Assembly: GCA_049317265.1 (NCBI GenBank)
Contig: JBMOIP010000007.1
Span: forward strand, 1 to 64,000
DNA length: 64,000 nt
Direction: 5' to 3'
Source: CAIVAT01 sp049317265
GTDB taxonomy: Bacteria; Bacteroidota; Bacteroidia; Bacteroidales; FEN-979
Position numbers and translations under genes: made by a program. Below are positions 52,375-59,344 of this stretch, in pieces (the stretch's first letter is position 1; the number at the start of each line of letters is the position of its first letter). Under the pieces are notes generated by a model. It was given only the letters and a program-made list of their open reading frames with translations, was not told the origin of the DNA and ran no database searches.

Positions 52375-53067
52375 TTAACTATCGGTTTTGGTGACGATCC
52401 GTCCATCGACCATTTCAATAATGCGATGCGTTTTTTTTGCAAACTCATCATCATGAGTCACCACCAGAATGGTTTGTTGATGTTCTTCAGCAAGTTTCCT
52501 GAATATTTCAAATACAACCAGGCTGTTCTTCTTGTCGAGGTTGCCTGTTGGCTCATCCCCCATGATGATGGTGGGATCATTGATGAGAGCCCGGGCGATG
52601 GCAACCCGCTGTTTTTCGCCTCCCGACAATTGGTTGGCATTTTTGTCGGCTAACTTTAATACATCCAGATTTCGCAGATGTCCCAATGCCCGCTGCCTCA
52701 CTTCGGATTCCGGGTATTTTCCAAGTTTGAGCCCGGGGAGCATGACATTTTCCAGGGCGGTAAACTCATTTAACAAATAGTGAAACTGGAATACGAAACC
52801 GATTTTCTCGTTGCGTACACGCGCAAGCTGCCTGTCACTCTTTCCCCGCATCAACTCCCCTCCGATCATAAGGTCGCCTTCATAGTCAGTATCCATGGTT
52901 GAAAGGATATAAAGCAAGGTCGATTTCCCGCAACCCGATTTCCCGATGATGGAGACAAACTCCCCCTGTTTAACAGAGAGCGTTATGTCATCCAGGATTT
53001 TCACGGTAACCGGGTCGTGAAAACTCTTGTTCACATGGTTTGCCTGGAGTACCTGGGTTTCGTTCAT
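52375..53067 (-). CDS. ABC transporter ATP-binding protein, LolD/MacB type
   Basis: A 230-residue ATPase: Walker A GKSGCGKST, Q-loop FVFQFHYLLNEFTALENV, signature LSGGEKQRVAIARALI, Walker B IIMGDEPTGNLD and H-loop VTHD. The FQFHYLL-EF-A-EN pattern is typical of LolD/MacB-class ATPases that pair with FtsX-fold permeases and use mechanical force rather than transport through the membrane. It lies directly behind its permease gene (1-bp gap). The set ends here. Confidence 0.92.
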   Translation of the reverse strand: MNETQVLQANHVNKSFHDPVTVKILDDITLSVKQGEFVSIIGKSGCGKSTLLYILSTMDTDYEGDLMIGGELMRGKSDRQLARVRNEKIGFVFQFHYLLNEFTALENVMLPGLKLGKYPESEVRQRALGHLRNLDVLKLADKNANQLSGGEKQRVAIARALINDPTIIMGDEPTGNLDKKNSLVVFEIFRKLAEEHQQTILVVTHDDEFAKKTHRIIEMVDGRIVTKTDS

Positions 53068-53068
53068 G

Positions 53069-54328
53069 CTATTTACCTCTTATGATGATGACAGGATCCA
53101 CTTTGCTTGCCTTCCTGGCAGGTGCCCAGCCGGCCAGGTAAGTCGTACCGATAGAAAAGATGGAGCCGATGATATAAAAAACCGGGTTGTAGTCAACAGG
53201 ATAGGTCTTTACTGTTGGTAGCGCCGCCGTAATAAACGGAATCTGGTCAATCACCAGGGAAAAGAGGAAACCGAAAACGAGCCCCATCGAACCACCGAAA
53301 ATCCCGATGCTCAAAGCAATCACCAGGAAAATACGATTTACGTCAGCGCCCGAAAACCCGGTAGCTTTCAGGATGGCAATGGAATCCATCTTCTCATAGA
53401 TCATCATGTTTAAAATGTTGTAAATGCCGAATCCGGCAACAATCAGCAGGGTAATCCCCACAAGGTAAGATATGAGCGTCCTCACAAAAGAACCCGTTTC
53501 AAATTGCGCATTTGCTGTTTGAATATCTTCACTATCTGCCTGGTATAGTTGTGCATACTCTTTTGCAATCGCAGGTGCAGCGGCCATATCAAAGAGTTTA
53601 ATCTGTATATCCGTTATGTAGTTGCCTGGTTTTCCCAGGATTTTCTGGACAGTCGGGATGGATGCAAAGCTCTGCACTTTATCCAGCTCCTGCACACCCG
53701 ATTGAAAAAAGCCAACTACTTTAAGCGAAAACCGCTCCTGGTTGACTGTTGTTATCTGAACCACATCCCCGACGTCAACCATCAGTTTGACGGCCAGTCC
53801 CTCCCCAAGGATGATACTGTTGGACACATTCTTCAAGTCAAGCGGGTTGCAAAATTTCACATAATCGTTAAAATGGAACAAATTGCCTTCTGACTGGCTA
53901 TCAACACCATAGACGACACCGGTGATTTCAATGGAACCGTCGTTAAAAAAAACCGGGGCAGTAATCCTGGGAGCTACACCTTTTACCCGGGAATCTTTGT
54001 TCAAGGCCCGGATAATGGCCTGGCTGTTATAAATTTCCTGCCGCTTGCCTGCGGATTTAACCGACCGGATGAAATTAACACTGCCTGCAAATTCCGGAGA
54101 GAGATTAACAGGCTGATGGACATTGGGTTTTATTTCATTGAACAACCTCACATGTGCTGTTCTGTTAAGCATGAGTCCGTCGAGTAAATTATTGAGACCG
54201 GCCATAAAACTCAGGAGCGCAATAAACATAGTGATGCTGAACGTTACCCCAACAGCGGCAACAAGAGACTGTTTCCACCTGGCCAGTAAAAGCGACTTGG
54301 CAATCCTCAGGATCAACTTGATTTTCAT
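53069..54328 (-). CDS. FtsX/LolC-type ABC permease
   Basis: A 419-residue permease with the MacB/FtsX plan: one N-terminal helix (QSLVAAVGVTFSITMFIALLSFM), a large periplasmic domain (about 45-280, MacB_PCD), then three C-terminal helices in the FtsX domain (FVRTLISYLVGITLLIVAGFG, NMMIYEKMDSIAILKATGF, YIIGSIFSIGTTYLAGWAP). It works with the LolD-type ATPase and the HlyD-like lipoprotein encoded on either side, which makes a MacAB-like tripartite exporter more likely than LolCDE. It overlaps the adaptor gene by four bases. Confidence 0.9.
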   Translation of the reverse strand: MKIKLILRIAKSLLLARWKQSLVAAVGVTFSITMFIALLSFMAGLNNLLDGLMLNRTAHVRLFNEIKPNVHQPVNLSPEFAGSVNFIRSVKSAGKRQEIYNSQAIIRALNKDSRVKGVAPRITAPVFFNDGSIEITGVVYGVDSQSEGNLFHFNDYVKFCNPLDLKNVSNSIILGEGLAVKLMVDVGDVVQITTVNQERFSLKVVGFFQSGVQELDKVQSFASIPTVQKILGKPGNYITDIQIKLFDMAAAPAIAKEYAQLYQADSEDIQTANAQFETGSFVRTLISYLVGITLLIVAGFGIYNILNMMIYEKMDSIAILKATGFSGADVNRIFLVIALSIGIFGGSMGLVFGFLFSLVIDQIPFITAALPTVKTYPVDYNPVFYIIGSIFSIGTTYLAGWAPARKASKVDPVIIIRGK

Positions 54329-55404
54329 TGGGTTGGCTTATTGATCACGTCACCGGCAGACAGGCCGTTTATAATTTCAACCCTTTGATAATCCTTCAGT
54401 CCTACGATAACTTGTCTCATTTTCCCTTTTTTCATCTGTACCATCGAATCTCCGACCAGGTAACTCCTGGGAATGGTCAGGGCTTTTTCCCTGGATTGAA
54501 TGATAATATTTGCCTCAACGGTGAGATTAGGGTAGAGCACTTCGGGTTTTGAGACAAACAGGGCATTTACAGTGAAAGACCTCGTTTTCTCATTCATCAG
54601 GGGTTCAATGCGGTCGACTTTTGCTTCAAATACTTTACCCTTATAACTGTCCATTGTGAATAACACTCTTTGCCCCATGTGAATCCTGGCAATGTCATAC
54701 TCGTCAACGTTCATTTCAATTAAAAAAGCCGTTGCATCGCCTACAATTGCCAGCGGAATCAGGGTGCTAACAAATTCACCTTTTTCCTTGAAAATTTTAT
54801 ATACCCTCCCGCCGGCTTCCGCATTTACATAATAATCACCTGTCTGCAAGGCACTTATCTTCAGGTTCGTTTTCGCCTGGTTGGCAGTGAACTCCAATTG
54901 CCGTTGTAATTCGTGGTAGCGCAACTTTGCCAGCTGGAAATTGGCAACCGAGTTTTTATAGGCAAGCTGCCGCTGTTCAAATTCAACACGGCTGCCGATC
55001 CCCTCGGCCCACAATATGCGTTGCCTGGCCAGCAACAATGAATCATCCTTCATTTTGCTTACAGAAACACTTATATTAACCTTTGCTTCGCCAAGTTTAT
55101 CGGTGTTGGAAAACAGATCGGCATTGTTTGCTGCCAGCTGTGCGTTATAGGTATTCAGTTTCGACGATTCGTTCAATATCTTTATCAGCGGATCCCCCTT
55201 TCTGACAGTATCCCCCTCACGTACCAATATATTCTGGATCAACCCATTTACGGAGGAATATACCTGGTACTGGTTTTTGCTCTTGATGATCCCGGAAGCG
55301 TAGACCGATTCAGAAATCGGGCCGATCGTCGGGCTGATCTGTTCCTTGCGGTTCCCGCATGACACTGTCGACAGCATCAGAAAAATGAGCATCCTGTTTT
55401 TCAT
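54325..55404 (-). CDS. HlyD/MacA-type periplasmic adaptor lipoprotein
   Basis: A 359-residue membrane-fusion protein with a lipoprotein signal (MLIFLMLSTVSC). Order of parts: short N-terminal strand, lipoyl half (VNGLIQNILVREGDTVRKGDPLIKI), a helical hairpin (about 80-180), second lipoyl half (INAEAGGRVYKIFKEKGEFV region) and beta-barrel plus membrane-proximal parts (MDSYKGKVFEAKVDRIEPL, TIPRSYLVGD). It couples the FtsX-type permease to the outer membrane. No outer-membrane TolC-like gene is in the window. It overlaps the DUF748 gene by four bases. Confidence 0.9.
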   Translation of the reverse strand: MKNRMLIFLMLSTVSCGNRKEQISPTIGPISESVYASGIIKSKNQYQVYSSVNGLIQNILVREGDTVRKGDPLIKILNESSKLNTYNAQLAANNADLFSNTDKLGEAKVNISVSVSKMKDDSLLLARQRILWAEGIGSRVEFEQRQLAYKNSVANFQLAKLRYHELQRQLEFTANQAKTNLKISALQTGDYYVNAEAGGRVYKIFKEKGEFVSTLIPLAIVGDATAFLIEMNVDEYDIARIHMGQRVLFTMDSYKGKVFEAKVDRIEPLMNEKTRSFTVNALFVSKPEVLYPNLTVEANIIIQSREKALTIPRSYLVGDSMVQMKKGKMRQVIVGLKDYQRVEIINGLSAGDVINKPTQ

Positions 55405-57761
55405 AATCTCTTTTTCTTACGTTCCACCATATATTTATTCCTGGGCTTTTCATTATCCAGGTCATTCATCTTTCTGTGCGCCCTCACGAGACTGCGTGGG
55501 AGTTCACCTTTGTACCTGATCTTGTAGTATGAAAATCCATTGAAGGGAATGGTTATCTGATCGGGGTGCATGATAACACGGTTGGCAACACCTTTATCTA
55601 TAAACTGCACCATAAAGGCCATTTCCCTGGCTTTCACCAACTGACTCAACTTTCTGTCGATGAATGCATCACCGACAAAGTTGCTACACTTTTCCTGGAT
55701 GGTATAAAAGGCATGGCCATTGGCCAATTTGTTTAAGTAGTGGACAAAAACTGAATCCTTTACCGACATTTTATCCACCATTGCTGAATCTTCTTCACTG
55801 AAATTCCGCTCGCTCCCCGGGTGAATCAGCAGGTAATACTTTTTCTTTGCTTCAAAAAAAAGGGTGTACTCCTTCTCCTTTTCAACAAACGGCATGGGGT
55901 AAACCCAAAGGGTTGCCTCCTTGTTTTGCTCAAGATAATCGACCATCCTGGCAACAAACTTATCCTGGTTCCGTGATAGCAGACTTTTTCTCATCTCCCA
56001 TTTAAGGGTAAGTGATTGCTCAATTTCAGATTCCGTATTCTTCACCTCCATCCTGTAGGAGGTTGTTGCAGGCTTCACGAAGATATTTTCCACTAAATCG
56101 ACAAGCACATCATGAAGATGAAATTTCGGATCCTTCAGATTACCCGTTATCGGAATCTCATAATCGATCACATTGCCCCGCTCACGGATTAGCGACATGA
56201 TGAGCGGAAGGGGCAGCCAGTTTTTATCTTTATTTCTTACCCTGCCGGTCCTGCGCGGATCAATGATGATCACATGATTATTACTTTCAATATGCCCGCT
56301 TCTAACCCACCAGGCGCCTTTGAGTTCTATGGTCCCCCTGTCAAGCGGATAGGATGTAAAGGTGATTATATAAGGATTAAACATGGCGGCAGAGAGCCCC
56401 TGCAGAACATATTGAAGATCAAAATCCGTGCTGTCCTTCGGGTTTATACTTAACATTACAGAGACATTGCCGTAAGGTTTAATCCCCGATTTAAGCAGCA
56501 CATGAACACGCTCCTGGTCCTTTTCTATCGAATCGGCCACAATGTAGAGCGGGTCAAGCGCGACAGAAAATTTCTCACTGACAGCATAGTCATTAAATTG
56601 CAAATCAGCACGGTAAATTCCCAACCTGTTGATCTTATAATTACTTGTAAAAAAGTTTTTTGCCAGCACTTTCACATAGCGCGCTATTTCAATAATAAGG
56701 TTGAATCTTGCGACATCAGTCGTGGCAGCAGTTAGGTTGACCCCGTTTTTCCCGAACATTGTTTGAATGTTGTCAAGGTAATCGTATCGCTCATATTTTA
56801 AAAACGGATGGCTCAGCGACACTGAATCGAAAAGGTAATGATGCAGTTTAGGACTTATATCTCTCATGGCAAGCACCAGGTTATCAAAGGAGGCATAATC
56901 CTCATTCGGGTTTTTCCCAAAATGGAAATCATTGATCGAAAGTACTCCTGAAGCATTCAGATCCTCCTGGTCCTTGAAATTCCCCCTGGCTTTGATGGTT
57001 GCATCGAGATATGCAGAAAAACTTCCATTATTCGTTAAATCTTTGAGATATTGCTGAATGATGTTCAGATCAAACTTCCTGACAACAATGGCCAGCCTGT
57101 AATCAACAGTTTTAAAATTGATCATTAATTTGCCTTTAACATCCCCTGTGCCTATTCCCGGGAGAAAGGAAAACTTCGCAGTGATAGAGTCTGAATTCCA
57201 TCGTTTTCCATCGCTTTCAATGTTTACCTTTTTAATAAAATAGTTGATTGGAATTAATTTCTCGCGATAATGAAATTCCCCGTCATGAATCACTATTCTG
57301 AGAATGTTAAAACGAATGTTGGAGGGTGTTTTATCAACGCCTGCAGGGGTGAATTTTTTTATTAAATCGGCAAAATTCAACTCCTTTTTCTCCTGGATGA
57401 TGGTACCCTTGGGCTGATCCAGGATAATTTCTGAAATTTCAATTGTTTTCGACAGCAACTTATGCATGGCAAAGTTAGCGCTCAATCCTTGCGCTGAGAA
57501 GAATATAACATCAGCATCCCGGACAGAAGCGGAACTTTTCAACTCATAAATTGTCAAGCCGCTTAAATGGATATACCCGGTAAAAGGATTAACATAGACC
57601 CATCCCAATTCGATTTTTCTTCCGGTATATTTCTCATCATATTTTTCGATGAGATACTTTGCGATGGGTGATATCAGCACAATGATCACAACTATTGCGG
57701 TCAGGATGATACCTGAAACGATAATGATTGTTTTCTTTAATTTGGTATTGGCAATTTTCAT
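55401..57761 (-). CDS. DUF748/AsmA-like envelope protein
   Basis: A 786-residue protein with one N-terminal membrane helix (IIIVSGIILTAIVVIIVLISP) and a long beta-rich periplasmic part. The DUF748 features are IELGWVYVNPFTGYIHLSGLTIYE near the start, later DLQYVLQGLSAAMFNPYIITFTSYPLDRGTIEL (family core, in parts) and repeated FNxL/F-type strands. The AsmA-like superfamily includes bridge proteins that carry phospholipid to the outer membrane. The C-terminal third (about 560-760) has an additional unassigned region. It is the second gene behind PAP2 and is followed by a MacAB-like exporter, so a lipid or envelope transport function is likely. Confidence 0.82.
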   Translation of the reverse strand: MKIANTKLKKTIIIVSGIILTAIVVIIVLISPIAKYLIEKYDEKYTGRKIELGWVYVNPFTGYIHLSGLTIYELKSSASVRDADVIFFSAQGLSANFAMHKLLSKTIEISEIILDQPKGTIIQEKKELNFADLIKKFTPAGVDKTPSNIRFNILRIVIHDGEFHYREKLIPINYFIKKVNIESDGKRWNSDSITAKFSFLPGIGTGDVKGKLMINFKTVDYRLAIVVRKFDLNIIQQYLKDLTNNGSFSAYLDATIKARGNFKDQEDLNASGVLSINDFHFGKNPNEDYASFDNLVLAMRDISPKLHHYLFDSVSLSHPFLKYERYDYLDNIQTMFGKNGVNLTAATTDVARFNLIIEIARYVKVLAKNFFTSNYKINRLGIYRADLQFNDYAVSEKFSVALDPLYIVADSIEKDQERVHVLLKSGIKPYGNVSVMLSINPKDSTDFDLQYVLQGLSAAMFNPYIITFTSYPLDRGTIELKGAWWVRSGHIESNNHVIIIDPRRTGRVRNKDKNWLPLPLIMSLIRERGNVIDYEIPITGNLKDPKFHLHDVLVDLVENIFVKPATTSYRMEVKNTESEIEQSLTLKWEMRKSLLSRNQDKFVARMVDYLEQNKEATLWVYPMPFVEKEKEYTLFFEAKKKYYLLIHPGSERNFSEEDSAMVDKMSVKDSVFVHYLNKLANGHAFYTIQEKCSNFVGDAFIDRKLSQLVKAREMAFMVQFIDKGVANRVIMHPDQITIPFNGFSYYKIRYKGELPRSLVRAHRKMNDLDNEKPRNKYMVERKKKRL

Positions 57762-57766
57762 CTTTG

Positions 57767-58678
57767 CTACTTACTAAATTTGGCAAGTCGCTTATTATCA
57801 AGTTTCCAGCAAACACTTAATCCCACCTCTTCGGGTGAGGTAGATAATCCAACGGAGAGGTATTTGCTGCAGGAAACTTTATGCAAAGCAGGAACCACAA
57901 TGCCAATTACAGCGCCAAGGCCAAATCCCACTGCCACATCCGAAGGGAAATGGTCAAGCGATTTGATGCGTGCATACCCGATTGCCAGTGGTGGAATAGA
58001 AGCGGCAAGGTAAATAAGGTATTTTGCAGCACCCAATTCCGGATGATAGTCACAATAAACCTTTGCCATGAAAAACGTGCTGTAGGCACATGAGCCGACA
58101 TGTCCGCTAAAGAAAGAGTTCCGGGTATTGTTGTTGTTCATGCGGTAATCCTCGGTAAGTCCTTCGGATCCGTTTTCAGGATAATAGACAAACGGCCGGT
58201 ATCGGTTCACAAAAGATGGCCCGAGGGGACTGTAGTTATAGAAGCTGAAAGTAATGGTATGGCCCTCAACATACATCAGGAGGATATCGAGCCAATCCCT
58301 GCGTATGTTTTTATCGATGATCAGCAGGCTCGGCAACACGAAAATGCCGATCTCTCCATAATCGGAGAACTTCTTATACAGGGTGCGGTCAGAAGATTTC
58401 TGGTGCAATGCCCACCGGTCGATGGAGTTGATAAGGTTTTTCTGCTGATCTGTATTGATGAAGGACAACTCTTCAGGGGTGAGCTTTGGTTTGCTTTTAA
58501 GGCGGCTGATGGCAAAATAATCACCGGCCATCCCAATCCCGATGATACTGCCGGTCACATAGTAGTTAACATGGTATCTTTTGATACGTTTAACTGGGTT
58601 GACAAGAGAGTCGGCAGGTTGGCATAAGGCGCTGACTGAAACACACAGTACCGCCAGTAAAAACAAGGTTTTTTTCAT
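57767..58678 (-). CDS. PAP2-family phosphatase (lipid phosphatase) 2
   Basis: A 303-residue protein with a signal peptide-like start (MKKTLFLLAVLCVSVSALC) and a PAP2 domain: VNRYRPFVYYP (motif 1), RNSFFSGHVGSCAYSTFF (motif 2, with FSGH in place of PSGH) and YARIKSLDHFPSDVAVG (motif 3). It is predicted to dephosphorylate a lipid phosphate at the periplasmic face. It heads a five-gene unit with DUF748, adaptor, permease and ATPase and starts 28 bp after promoter copy 13. It is only distantly similar to the other PAP2 protein in this window. Confidence 0.88.
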   Translation of the reverse strand: MKKTLFLLAVLCVSVSALCQPADSLVNPVKRIKRYHVNYYVTGSIIGIGMAGDYFAISRLKSKPKLTPEELSFINTDQQKNLINSIDRWALHQKSSDRTLYKKFSDYGEIGIFVLPSLLIIDKNIRRDWLDILLMYVEGHTITFSFYNYSPLGPSFVNRYRPFVYYPENGSEGLTEDYRMNNNNTRNSFFSGHVGSCAYSTFFMAKVYCDYHPELGAAKYLIYLAASIPPLAIGYARIKSLDHFPSDVAVGFGLGAVIGIVVPALHKVSCSKYLSVGLSTSPEEVGLSVCWKLDNKRLAKFSK

Positions 58679-58705
58679 AGAAAATGAGGATCTTACAATC
58701 GAATG

Positions 58706-58772
58706 TAAAGATCAGCACATCCCGGGCGGAAGGTGTTACACAACTTTCGAAATAAATTACATCATTCACACA
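58706..58772 (-). promoter_or_regulatory. Common direct-repeat promoter element, copy 13 (PAP2-exporter unit)
   Basis: TGTGTGAATG leads; TGTAA half-sites at 58761-58757 and 58740-58736 (21 bp); -7 box GATCTTTA at 58713-58706, 27 bp after the second. Its upstream end overlaps the stop codon of the second AraC gene. Confidence 0.86.
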
Positions 58773-59326
58773 TTTTCCAGTGTGCTGCGCTTTTTATGCT
58801 TGAGGGATTTGAAAAAAGAGGGAGTAAGGCCTGTAATCTTTTTAAATTGGTGGGAAAGATGGGCCACACTGCTGTAGTGCAGCTTCCATGCTATTTCAGA
58901 GAGGTTGAGTTCGTCGTAAATGATCAACTCCTTAACCCGTTCTATTTTATGGAGAATGATAAAATGCTCTATCGTTATTCCCTTGGTCTCAGAAAAGATG
59001 TTTGCAAGGTAGGTGTAGTCATGGTTCAGCTTTTCACCCAGGTAATCCGAAAAATTCACCTTGGGCACCTCATCGGTGTAATGGACCATTTCGATAATGA
59101 CATTTTGGATCTTCTCTATCAGGATCGCCTTTTTATCATCCATCAACTCAAGTCCCGAACACAACAAAATGGTTTTCAACTGTTCACGTTGCTGCTGGGT
59201 AATGGTTTCCATTACCTCAACTTCTCCCAGGTCAACAGTGACGTAATGCAGCCCAAGCTTTTTCAACTGCTCCTTCACCAGCATCTTACACCGGATGCTC
59301 ACCATGTATTTAATGTAAAGTTTCAT
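58766..59326 (-). CDS. AraC-family transcriptional regulator (candidate regulon activator 2)
   Basis: A 186-residue paralogue of the regulator at 37110-37691, matching over its whole length (shared IKYMVS, DLGEVE, SGLELMDDK, DYTYLAN, ELIIYDELN). Both helix-turn-helix motifs of the AraC domain are intact (HDYTYLANIFSETKGITIEHF; SEIAWKLHYSSVAHLSHQFKKITGL). It has no kinase beside it and no copy of the common element upstream; it lies 18 bp behind yfhO on the same strand and is probably transcribed from further upstream. It could be a second activator or competitor for the same sites. Confidence 0.9.
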   Translation of the reverse strand: MKLYIKYMVSIRCKMLVKEQLKKLGLHYVTVDLGEVEVMETITQQQREQLKTILLCSGLELMDDKKAILIEKIQNVIIEMVHYTDEVPKVNFSDYLGEKLNHDYTYLANIFSETKGITIEHFIILHKIERVKELIIYDELNLSEIAWKLHYSSVAHLSHQFKKITGLTPSFFKSLKHKKRSTLENV

Positions 59327-59344
59327 CTGCTGAACGGATTTCTC

